Assembly (NCBI GenBank): GCA_026545225.1
Contig: CM048848.1
Span: forward strand, 21,368,806-21,432,805
Direction: 5' to 3'
From: Cornus controversa
Taxonomy: Eukaryota; Streptophyta; Magnoliopsida; Cornales; Cornaceae
DNA length: 64,000 bases
Shown: piece by piece, positions 26,065 through 36,730 of the stretch
Layout: every line of letters begins with the position of its first letter
Numbering within the stretch: the stretch's first letter is position 1
Notes under the pieces: model-generated
Seen by the model: the letters and a program-made list of their open reading frames with translations, nothing else
Told to the model about the DNA's origin: nothing
Databases searched by the model: none
Made by a program: the position numbers and the translations under genes

Positions 26065-26084
26065 ATATATTTACAATAAAATTA

Positions 26085-26260
26085 ATTATCAATAATTCAT
26101 ATACTCAGATCCACAGATTTAAAATCATATAACATTCAAGTATCAACAATTCATATAGGCAGATTTTCAGCACATATCCACAGATTTAAAATCATATACA
26201 TTCAACTATCAACAATTCATATGGACAAATTTTCAGCTCATATATCATGATCAAATAAAT
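26085..26260. repeat. Short tandem repeat, about 66 bp, 2-3 units
   Basis: Units containing CAACAATTCATAT and CACAGATTTAAAATCATAT recur near 26090, 26145 and 26211 with variable spacing. Confidence 0.7.
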
Positions 26261-26299
26261 ATAATTTAAATATAAATCATTTCAGCAGAATCAATCAAG

Positions 26300-26530
26300 T
26301 ATTTATTTTGGAAATATATATATATATGAAGCCGGAATCAACTTGCCTTAAATTTGGAGTTTCCATTTTCGTCTCCTCCTTCTGTCCAAGCCGAGAACCC
26401 GGCCAAGTTATCTCTCTCTATCTCTGATTTCCTACTTCTCTCTCTCTTCTCTTATTCTTTCTTTTCGTCTTTGATATCACACTACCCATGTACGTATATA
26501 AATCTAACTAATGTATACGAAGTACTACCA
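26300..26530 (-). repeat. Possible long-LTR family relic
   Basis: ATCAACTTGCCTTAAATTTGG at about 26337 matches the conserved AAGGCAAGTTGAT donor-like block of the long-LTR family on the minus strand, followed by a CT-rich leader. The boundaries are not visible. Confidence 0.35.
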
Positions 26531-26631
26531 GTGTTTGTACCCACACTGGGTACACTACACCAATACTGTAAGGATGAATCTTTTAAAAACTATTTGGACT
26601 GATCACTCTCTATTCATACGATATAAAACTA

Positions 26632-26690
26632 TTTGGGTTGTGCACAAAACCCAAAGTTAAATCTCATCCTATGATATAAAACGAGGAAGA
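26632..26690 (+). repeat. Single diverged unit of the 105-bp repeat
   Basis: GTGCACAAAACCCAAAGTTAAATCTCATCC followed by TATGATATAAAA matches the core of the units arrayed at 32930-33720. It lies on the opposite side of the foldback structure, in the same orientation. Confidence 0.7.
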
Positions 26691-27959
26691 GGATCCTCTG
26701 CTATAACCAGCTATTGCGGAAGCATGCAGTACCCGAAAACGGTGCGTTTATTTTAGTGAGTTGCTATCTTCCTCTCTTTCTTTCTTTCTTTCTTTATTTA
26801 TTTATTTTTTTTTGGCTCCGTTTTCCTGCCCTTATACATGCAACTTTGCATCTTTTATCTTCCCTTCTGCTCTCCCGCCCACGACTAATATAATTAATAT
26901 TTTATTATAACAATACATATGCTTCGTACCTTATATATGTATGGTTTACATTTTTTTTTATTTAAAAGTTTATAATTTTTATTACAAATAATATTTTTTG
27001 ATGAAACTAATTTTGTTAAATAAAATATTCCGATAACTTTAATTTAAATATAACTTAGGTTATGTTTTAAGTACTTAAGACATATAAGTTATGGTTATTT
27101 CAACTCACACTTAAAGAAAATTTTCACAACTTTGAAATCATTTTACATACCGTTAAAATGTTTCTTCACACACTTAAAACATATAAATTTTAATGTTTTT
27201 TAAAAATATTTATAAAAAAAATTTGTGCTTAAATGTTTCTAAAAGAATGAAAAGAAAAAAAACACAGAAAATTATTTATTTTTCATGTGTGAAAATTATT
27301 GCAGGTGTGTGGAAAAGTAATTTAAATATGTAAAAGTGTACTTTAAGTGTGTGAAAAAAGATTTTAAGTGTGTGTAACTGAGGCTTAAAAATGTGAATAT
27401 CAATTGTAATGATTTATTTGTGTGAATAAGTACAATCGAAAAAACATATTAATCTCAAATCGATTTGGCTTTCACACCACACTTAAAGTATATTTTCACA
27501 CCAGTAAAGTCAGTTTTCATAAGTTTACGGTTATTTTTCATACTCAAAACCAATATTTAAATTTTATGTTTTTTCTTTTAAAATTTTTTAGAAACATTTA
27601 GACACATCCCAAAAGTGTTTCCACACAAATAAAACATAACATTTGATTTTCAGATTTTTTAAGACTCATGTCCATGAACCTAAAGTCCATTTTCACATAT
27701 TTAAAGTCCTTTTCACACACTTAAAGTATTATTCCACACATTGAAAATATATAATTTTTAATGTATTTTTCTTTTCAAAAAATTTCAGAAAAATTTAGAC
27801 ACATCCAATAAGTGTTTTCACACAAATAAAACATAACATTTGATTTTCACATTAATTAAGACTCATATTCACGAACTTAAAGTCCATTTTACACATTTAA
27901 AGTACTTTTCGACACATTTAAAGCACTTTTCCACATAATTAAAACAAATATTTTTTATG

Positions 27960-30250
27960 TTTTTTATTTCCAATTTTTTTAGTAATTTTTAGCCATATTT
28001 GAAGGATGTTTTTGCACAAATAAATAATCAAAATTTACATTCACATTTTTTAGTCTCATTTTTACTCATTTTCCATACATTTAAAACAAATATTTTTTAT
28101 GTTTTTTTTTCTCTAATTTTTTTAGGAACTTTTAGGGATCTTTGAAGGATTTTTTTGAACAAAAGAAATCATAAAAAATTATATTCTCATTTTTATTCAC
28201 TTTCACACATTTAAAGTACTTTTCACACATTTAAAAAACATTTCCACACACTTAAAACAAATAATTTTTTCATGTTTTTTCTTTCCAAATTTTTTAAGAA
28301 CTTTTAGGCATATTTGAAGAATGTTTTTGCACAAAAAAAATCATAAAAAATTATATTCAAATTTTTTAGTCTCACATCTATTCACATTTCACACATTTAA
28401 AGTACTTTTCCACACACTTAAAACAATATTTTTTTATATTTTTTCTTTCCAATTCTTTTAGGAACTTTTAGGCATACTTGACGAATGTTTTTGCACAAGA
28501 AAATCATAAAAATTTATATTCAAATTTTTTAATCTCAGTTCTATTTACATTTCACATAGTTAAAGTACTTTTTCACACACTTAAAACAAATATTTTTTTA
28601 TGTTTTTTCTTTCAAATTTTTTTAGGAACTTTTAAAGATATTTAAAGGATGTTGTTGCACAAAAAAATCATAAAAATTTATATTCACATTTTTTAATATC
28701 ATTTTTATTCACTTTCTACACATTTAAAGTAATTTTCACACATTTAAAGTATTTTTTCACACACTTAAAATAAATATTATTTTATGTTTTTTTTTCAAAG
28801 TTTTTAATAAAATTTAGGCATATTTAAAGGATGTTTTTGCACAAAAAAATTATAAAAAATTATATTCACATTTTTTAGTCTTATTTCTTTCCACACATTT
28901 AAAGTACTTTCCACAGATTTAAAGAACTTTTCCACATTTAAAACAAATATTTTTTTTATGTTTTTTCTTTCCAATTTTTTTAGAACTTTTAGGTATATTT
29001 TAAGAATGTTTTTGCACAAAAAAAAATCATAAAAATTTGTATTAACATTTTTAGTCTCATTTTTATTCATTATCCACACATTTGAAGTACTTTTCCACAC
29101 ACTTAAAACAAATATTTTTGATGCTTATTCTTTTCAAAAAATTTTAGGAAATTTTTTTCCAATTTCTTTAGTAACTTTTAGCCATATTTGAAGGGTGTTT
29201 TTGCACAAAAAAATCATAAAAACTTATATTCACATTGTTTAGTCTAATTTTTATTCACTTTCCACACATTTAAAGTATTTTTTCACACTTAAAACAAATA
29301 TTTTTTTCCAATTTTTTTAAGACCTTTTAGGCATATTTGAAGGATATTTTTACACAAAAGAATCATAAAAATTTATATTCACATTTTTTAGTCTCATTTT
29401 TATTCAATTTTCACTCATTTAAAGTACTTTTCCACACACTTAAAACAAATATTTTTTTATGTTCTTTATTTCTAATTTTTTTGGAACTTTTAGGGATATT
29501 TGAAATATGTTGTTGCACAAAAAAATCATAAAAATTTATATTCATATTTTTTAGTCTCATTTTTATTCACTTTCCACACATTTAAAGTACTTTTCCACAC
29601 ACTTAAAACCAATATTTTTTTATATTTTTTTCCAATATTTTTAGGAACTTTTAGGCATATTGGAAGGATTTTTTTTCACAAAATAATCATAAAAATTTAT
29701 ATTCACATTTTATAGTCTTATTTTTATTCACTTTTCACATATTTAAAGTATTTTCTCATACATTTAAAGTACTTTCCACACAATTAAAACAAATATTTTT
29801 TTATGTTTTTTTTGTCAATATATATATATTTTTTTGTAACTTTTAGCCATATGTGAGGTTGTTTTTGCACAAAAAAATCATAAAAATTTATATTCACATT
29901 TCTTAGTCTTATTTTTATTTACTTTCCACACATTTAAATTATTTTTTCACACATTTAGAGGACTTTTTCACACTTAAAACAAATATTTTTTTATGTTATT
30001 TTTTAAATTTTTTTAACAACTTTTAGGCATATTTGAAAGATGTTTTTGCACCAAAAAAAAAATCATAAAAGTTTATATTCACATTTTTTAGTCTCATTTT
30101 TATTCACTTTTCACACATTTAAAGTACTTTTCACCCATTTAGAGTACTTTTGCACACACTGAAAACAAATATTTTTTATGTTTTTTTCTTTCCAATTTTT
30201 TTAGGAACTTTTAGGCATATTTGAATGATGTTTTTGCACAAAAAAATCAT
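27960..30250 (+). repeat. About 170-bp degenerate tandem repeat, left arm
   Basis: Unit landmarks are CACACATTTAAAGTACTTTT, AACTTTTAGGCATATTTGAA and GTTTTTGCACAAAAAAATCA. The last recurs near 28015, 28158, 28329, 28493, 28658, 28839, 29014, 29202, 29352, 29513, 29677, 29867, 30048 and 30236, with spacing 143-190 bp. Small open frames here are by-products of the repeat. Confidence 0.92.
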
Positions 30251-30255
30251 AAAGA

Positions 30256-30900
30256 TTTATAAATGGGTACTACTGATCTGGAATCTTGGAAGAGGTCTAA
30301 AGGTGCTCATAGAGCAACTGGCTATGACATGGATCTTGGTTATAAATTGCCAACACCAACACGTAAACATGAACCTTCTTCACCATTGCCTGATGGTGAT
30401 AAAAGGCAATAATGCACCGGTTACGAAGCATGAATTTTACAGGGATATGAGACGAATGAGACTTCTAATAGAGAAACACCATAAAGATTATGACAATTCA
30501 ATTGACGTTCTTAGGACGAAAGTTCATCAAAAGTTTCGTAATTATGCCAATTCACCTGCATTTTATCAAGATGGAAATTGGGAAGGAGATGTCGGTGGGA
30601 GTCATGGTTGAGTGGAAGGCAGGATGATATCTAATGTTAACTTTTGTCTAAATGTCTAATGTTAAGATGATGTTTAATATATTAGACATTATTGCTTTTG
30701 AAATATGATGTCTTTTGAGCTTATCTTTTTGTTAATCAATGAATGAAAATGTTAAATGTTTTGATTTACATATACTTTGTTATGTTATAAAAGATTACTT
30801 TTAATATTGCATCTAATTTTCAAGTGTAATTAGATTTGACTGGAATATTCATACATGAAAAATTACCAAATCTGAATATGTGACTAATTCAGATATTTTG
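30256..30900 (+). other. Unique core of foldback, unknown coding-like segment
   Basis: Base composition changes to more balanced, codon-like sequence. One frame from ATG 30263 reads MGTTDLESWKRSKGAHRATG and stays open for 49 codons to about 30410. An overlapping frame to 30611 reads a charged helix-like segment (KHEFYRDMRRMRLLIEKHHK) and ends near DGNWEGDVGGSHG. I recognise no family. It may be a captured host exon pair or the eroded remnant of the element's own gene. The change of frame at about 30400 could be an intron boundary or a frameshift. Confidence 0.4.
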
Positions 30901-30904
30901 CATT

Positions 30905-31910
30905 CATTTGTGACAAACACATCCTTCAAATATGGCTAAAAGTTGCTAAAAAAGAATTAGAAACAAAACATATAAAAAAATATTTGTTTTAAGTGTGTGA
31001 AAAATTACTTTAAATGTGTGGAAAGTTAATAAAAATGAGTCTAAAAAATGTGAATATAAATTTTTATCATTATTTGTGCAAAAATATCCTTCAAATATCT
31101 CTAAAAGTTCCTAAAAAAATTGAAAAGAAAAATATAAAAAAATATTTGTTCCAAGTGTGTGAAAAAGTACTTTAAATGTATGGAAAGTGAATAAAAATGA
31201 GACTAAAAAATGTGAATGTAAATTTTTATGACTTATTTGTACAAAAACATCCTTCAAATATGCCTAAAAGTTGCAAAAAATTTTGGAAAGAAACAATATA
31301 AAAAATTATTTATTTTAAGTGCGTGGTAAATTACTTTAAGTGTGTGAAAAAGTACTTTAAATGTGTGAAAATGGCCTTAAGGTATGTGGAAAGTAAATGA
31401 AAATGAGACTAGAAAATGTGAATATAAATTTTTATGATTTATTTGTGAGAAAACATCATTCAAATGTGCCTAAAAGTTGCTAAAAAAATTGGAAAGAAAA
31501 ACATAAAAACTATTTGTTTTAAGTGTGTGGAAAGTTACTTTAAGTATGTGAAAAAATACTTTAAATGTGTGAAATTGATCTTTAAGTATGTGGAACGTGG
31601 GTAGAAATGAGACTAAAAAATGAAATATAAATTTTTATAATTTATTTGTGCAAAAACATCTGTCAAATATACCTAAAAGTAGCTAAAAAAATTATTTATT
31701 TTTAGTGCATTGAAAATTACTTTAGGTGTGTGAAAAAATACTTTAAATGTGTGAAAATGTACTTTAAGTTTGTGAAAAGTGAGTAGAAATGAAACTTAAA
31801 AATGTGAATAGAAATTTTTATGAGTTATTTGTGTGAAAACATCCTTCAAATATACCTAAAAGTTGCTAAAAAAATTAGAAAGAAAAAACATAAAAAATTA
31901 TTTGTTTTCA
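30905..31910 (-). repeat. About 170-bp repeat, right (inverted) arm
   Basis: Inverse complements of the left-arm unit. The landmark CATCCTTCAAATAT (or close variants) recurs near 30918, 31085, 31250, 31450, 31655 and 31845. Confidence 0.9.
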
Positions 31911-31944
31911 GTAAGTGGATAATTACTTTTAGTGCGTGAAAAAT

Positions 31945-32990
31945 TATTTTAAATGTGTGAAAATGGTCTTTAAGTTCATGAACACGAGTCTCAATAAGTG
32001 TGAAAATTAAATGTTATGTTTTATTTGTGTGGAAACACTTATTGGATGTGTTTAAGTGTTTCTAAAAATTTTGTAAAGAAAAAAATAAAAAATTAAATAT
32101 TAGTTTTGAGTGTGTGAAAAATAACCATAAACTTGTGAAAATAGAATTTACTGGTGTGAAAATATACTTCAAGTGTGTGGACATTCATGCTATCAATGTA
32201 AAAATTAAATCAATTTAAGATTAAAATACTTTTTCGATTGTATTCATTCACACAAATAAATTATAACAATTGATGTTCACATTTTTAAGCCGCACTTACA
32301 CATACTTAAAATCATTTTTCACATATTTAAAAATACATTTCTACATATTTAAAGCACTTTTATATACACTGAAAATAAATAAGTTTTTATATTTTTTTCT
32401 TTTTATTTTTTATATAAATATTTTTTAAAAATATTAAAATGTATATGTTTTAAGTGTTTGAAGAAATATTTTAAGGTGTAAAATGACTTTAAAGTTGTAA
32501 AAAATTACTTTAACTATGTAGTCATGAATAGAAAAAATTATAATTTTTTTTGTGTTAAATTAAAACATAATCTAAATTATACTCAAATTAAAGCTTTCAG
32601 AATATTCTATTTAACAAAATTAGTTTCTTCAAAAAATATTATTTGTAGTAAAAGTTATTAACTGTTAAGTCAAAAAGAAGAAAAATGAAAAACATATATA
32701 TATATATATATATAAAAGGAATGGACATATAACTTATGCGGGTAGCAAATTGACGACATAAATATTATATATTAAGGTAGCAAACAGAATATTATATTAA
32801 TATAATATAAAAGAAAGATAACAGAAGGAAACAATGCTATCTGTTTTTTTTTATTTTTTTAAACTACTCTAAACAACTTCGTTTTCCTCTACCGCACGTT
32901 ACACCAATAAAACAAAGTTTAGGCCAGCTGTCCTTGGGCGTAAGCATAATTAACAAGACAAAATTATAAATTTTATGTTATGACACATTA
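31945..32990. repeat. 1-kb segment duplicated at 34305-35345
   Basis: The outer part of the right foldback arm and its flank is repeated in direct orientation about 2360 bp further on, from TTTTAAATGTGTGAAAATGG through the CCTCTACCGCACGTTAC block (32888 / 35250) to the start of the 105-bp repeat. Identity is high, roughly 90% by eye. Confidence 0.9.
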
Positions 32991-33720
32991 TAATAGTGCC
33001 ACTACCGACAATTAAAAAAAAAATATATATATATATATATAGTTCACATGTGCACAAAATTCAAAGGCCAAATCTCATCCCACGTTATAAATTTTCTGTT
33101 ATGACACACTATAATAATAATAAAATATATATGATTCACATGTGAACGAAGCCCAAAGGTCAAATTTCATCCTAGTAAATTTTATGTTATAACACACTAT
33201 AATAGTGCCGGTATTACAATTAAAATATACATAGTTCACATGTGCACGAAACCCAAAGGTAAAAATTTATCCTACATTATATATTTTATGTTATGAGACA
33301 CTGTATTAGTGCCAATATCGACAATTAAAATATATATGCTTCACATGTGCACGAAACCCAAAGGTCAAATCTCATCCTAAATTGTAAATTTTATGTTATG
33401 ACACACTATAATAGTGCCAGTATCGATAATTAAAATGTATATGGGTCACATGTGCATGAAATTCAAAGGTCGAATCTCATCCTACATTGTAAATTTTATG
33501 TTATCACACACTATGATATTGCAGTACCAACAATTAAAATATATATGGTTCACATGTGCATGAAACCCAAAGGTCAAATCTCATCCTACATTATAAATTT
33601 TATGTTATGACACACTCTAATAGTGCCAGTATCGACAATTAAAATATATATGGTTCACATGCGCACGAAATCAAAGGTGAAATCTCATCCTACGATATAA
33701 AATGCATATATATATGCATC
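32930..33720 (+). repeat. 105-bp tandem repeat, array A
   Basis: Seven units marked by TTTTATGTTATGACACACTA (near 32971, 33091, 33180, 33284, 33389, 33494 and 33598) and GTGCACGAAACCCAAAGGTC. Spacing settles at 104-105 bp in the later units. No coding capacity. Confidence 0.95.
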
Positions 33721-33744
33721 ATTACCGACACCCACTTTTTCCTC

Positions 33745-34205
33745 TTTATTTGTAGGGGTGATTTTCTCTGCCAAGCGAGTTTTTGTCATGTTCCGTCTTT
33801 AATGGAAGAAATTTGGTATCTCTTTAATAGGAATAGGAACGAATATAATTTTTTTAACAAAATCTATCTAGTACCGGTCTTACCCCGATTATATATATAT
33901 ATATTGAAATAATTATATGGAGTGTATCATTTCTTTTATTATTATATTACTTATATAAATATAGTATAGTAGATATATGGCAGCCACTAGGATTTATTTT
34001 TTTGGGTACATTTAGTTCAAATATAGAATTCAAAACAAACAAAACAAATGATTTTACTATTTCTCTCTCTCTAAACAGGATGGTAGTTGTATACTTACCA
34101 CAAATTCGCTAGAATTTTTAATAGGAGATGGATTGAGTATTTTCTTGACCAGACTTAGTAGAATTTTGACATATTCATCCCATACCCATCTGGTTGCCAT
34201 CCCAA
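33745..34205. mobile_element. Degenerate relative of the hAT MITE
   Basis: The right end TTGCCATCCC at about 34194-34203 matches the TIR of the MITEs at 6069 and 35345, preceded by a CCCATACCCATCTGG segment. The left end, TAGGGGTG near 33754, is poor. No clear target duplication. Confidence 0.4.
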
Positions 34206-34304
34206 TTTATTTCTTTCTAATAAAATAAAGTTTAGGCCAGTTGTCCTGGGGCCTAATCATAATTAGCAAGACAAAATTGTAAAATAGTTATGTTATAACA
34301 CAGT

Positions 34305-35336
34305 AAAATATTTTAAATGTGTGAAAATGGTCTTTAAGTTCATGAACATGAATCTTAATAAATGTGAAAATTAAATGTTATGTTTTATTTGTGTGGAAAC
34401 ACTTATTGGATGTATCTAAATATTTCTGAAAAATTTGGAAAGAAAAAAAATAAAAAATAAAAAATTAGTTTAGAGTGTGTGAAAAATAACCGTAAACTTG
34501 TGAAAATAGACTTTATTGGTGTGAAAATATACTTCAAGTGTGTGGACATTCATGCTATCAATGTAAAAGTCAAATCAATTTAAGATTAAAATGTTTTTTC
34601 AATTGTTCTCATTCACACAAATAAATTATAACAATTGATGTTTACATTTTTAAGCCTCACTTACACATACTTAAAATTATTTTTCACATACTTAAAAATA
34701 AATTTCTACATATTTAAAGCACTTTTCTACACACTGAAAATAAATAAATTTTTTATATTTTTTTGTTTTATTTTTTATATATATATCTAAAAAAAATATT
34801 AAAATGTATATGTTTTAATTGTTTGAAGAAACATTTTAACGGTGTAAAATGACTTTAAAGTTGTAAAAAATTACTTTAACTGTGAAGTCATGAATCGAAA
34901 AAATTATAACTTTTCTGTGTTAAGTTAAAACAAAGTATAAGTTATACTCAAATTGAAGCTTTCAGAATATTCTATTTAACAAAATTAGTTTCATCAAAAA
35001 ATATTATTTGTAATAAACGTTATGGCCTGTTAAGTGAAAAAGAAAAATGAAAAGCATATATATACATATATAAAAGGTATGAACAAAGAACTTATGCCGG
35101 TAGCAAATTGACGACATAAATATTATATATTAAGGTAGCAAACAGAATATTATATTAATATAATATAAAAGAAAGATAACAGAAGAAGGAAACAATGTTA
35201 TATCTTTTTTTTTTTTTTTTTAAAACTACTCTGAATCACTTCGTTTTCCTCTACCGCACGTTACAGCAACAAAACAAAGTTTAGGCCAGCTGTGCTGGGG
35301 CGTAAGTATAATTAACAAGGCAATTATAAATTTTAT
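34305..35336. repeat. Second copy of foldback right end
   Basis: Direct duplicate of 31945-32990. It carries only the outer arm, none of the unique core, and leads into a 105-bp repeat unit that was later split by a MITE. Confidence 0.9.
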
Positions 35337-36020
35337 GTTATGACTAGGGATGACAACGGGGCGGGTATGCCAAAACTCTACCCCACTCCATCAAAGAAAT
35401 ACAAAATCCATCTCCCGTTAAGAACTCTAATGGGTTGGTGGTAAGCATACCACTACCGCCCCATTTAGAGAAAGAGAGAAATAACAAAATCCTTAAAATC
35501 CTTTACTTTATTTGCTTTAAATTCGATGTTTGGGCTAAATGTACCCAAACGATGATACAACACTCCTACAGTCAAAACCCCAATATATAAGACCAAAGAA
35601 AATGACATAAACATACATACATATGTAGATGAAGATAGAAACGGTTTTGGCCTTCAAGAATTTTTTTTATTATAGATCTATTATATACAGAAGATAGAGT
35701 TCTCTTTTAGCCATAAGATAAAGAGAGGAATAGAGCAGAACAAGGTAACCTAGTGGTTGCCGTATATCTAGTATACTATATTTATATAAGTAATATAATA
35801 ATAAAAAAATGGCACATTTCATACAATTATGTCACTATATATATATGTATGTATGTATGTAGGTATATAATCGGGGCGGGGCGGGGCGGGTAGGCGGGTT
35901 TTTTTAAAAAAATCATACCGGCCCCTACTCCTATTAGGGGCGGACCAAATCACCTCCATTAGGGACAGAGCGGGACAGAAATCCGTCGGGGCGGAAGAAA
36001 TTGCCATCCCTAGTTATGAC
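35337..36020. mobile_element. hAT-type MITE, TSD GTTATGAC
   Basis: The element is 35345-36012 (668 bp) with ends TAGGGATGACAACGGGGCGG and TTGCCATCCCTA, and a perfect 8-bp duplication GTTATGAC at 35337-35344 and 36013-36020. It belongs to the same family as 6069-6646, with GC-rich shoulders and an AT-rich core. It interrupts one unit of the 105-bp repeat. Confidence 0.95.
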
Positions 36021-36480
36021 ACACTATAATAGTGCCAGTATAACAATTAAAATATATATCGTTCACATGTGCACGAAACCCAAAGGTTAAATTTGATCCT
36101 ACATCGTAAATTTTATGTTACGAGACACTGTATTAATGCCAATATGGACAATTAAAATATATATGATTCATATGTACACAAAAACCAAAGCTCGAATTCC
36201 ATCCTACGTAAATTTTATGTTATGACACACTGTAATAATGCCAGTATCAATAATTAAAATATATATGGTTCACATGTGCACGAAACTCAAAGATCAAATC
36301 TCATCTTATTGTAAATTTTATGTGCACGAAACTCAAAGATTAAATCTCTATCTTATTGTAAATTTTATGTTATGACACACTGTGATATTGTCAGTACCGA
36401 CAATTAAAATATATATGCTTCACATGTGCTAAAAACCAAAGGTGCACGAAATCTCATCCTACCATATAAAATGTATATAT
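36013..36480 (+). repeat. 105-bp tandem repeat, array B
   Basis: Four to five units of the same repeat as 32930-33720, resuming after the MITE (landmarks near 36111, 36212, 36316 and 36362). The third unit is shortened by an internal deletion. Confidence 0.9.
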
Positions 36481-36730
36481 ACATATACATCATTACCAAT
36501 ACAAAATTGGTAAAATAGTTATCTTATGACACACTAAAATATATACGGATAAAAATATGGATCGTATTCTACCATATGGTGGGTCAAAAGTGACTTTTGA
36601 AACTTAGTGGAGTCATCTTCTCTTTAAACTTCGAGAACGTATAGTTGAGTCTTCCACATTGCTACAACCTCATACCATTCAAATACTGGTATTGCTTTTG
36701 AACCAAACCATTCCAGTAATCGCACCCAAA

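Larger units (their letters stand above)
18715..26069 (+). mobile_element. Tandem Ty1/copia derivative, TSD ATATA
   Basis: The element spans 18720-26064 with the 5-bp duplication ATATA at 18715-18719 and 26065-26069. The structure is LTR (18720-19466), internal (19467-22018), LTR (22019-22765), internal (22766-25317), LTR (25318-26064). LTRs are 747 bp each and internal parts 2552 bp each, giving a 3299-bp period. A polypurine tract GTGGGGGAT precedes LTRs 2 and 3. The internal part shows only decayed traces of the reverse-transcriptase and RNase H end of a copia pol, so it is a non-autonomous deletion derivative with many breaks. LTRs differ by fewer than about 1%, implying insertion within the last few hundred thousand years. 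All small frames that recur three times here are LTR sequence. Confidence 0.95.
26960..32650. mobile_element. Foldback-like element with giant inverted arms
   Basis: Left arm about 26960-30250 and right arm about 30905-32650 are inverted copies. For example the left block TATTTTTTGATGAAACTAAT (26991) mirrors right ATTAGTTTCTTCAAAAAATA (32619), and the CACACAAATAAAACATAACA blocks at 27625 and 27825 mirror TGTTATGTTTTATTTGTGTG at 32012. The inner parts of both arms are degenerate tandem repeats averaging about 170 bp, around 14 units on the left and 6 on the right. A 650-bp unique core separates them. No clear transposase or terminal target duplication is visible. Long modular inverted arms are typical of foldback elements and some Mutator-like elements; which of the two is unresolved. 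Confidence 0.75.

Noticed and set aside
28804-29715. Lysine/phenylalanine-rich frames in the 170-bp repeat region
   Set aside because: Low-complexity translation of AT-rich tandem repeats.
26960-36480. CRISPR-like regular repeats
   Set aside because: Plant nuclear context, long degenerate units and no unique short spacers. These are tandem repeats and an inverted-repeat element.
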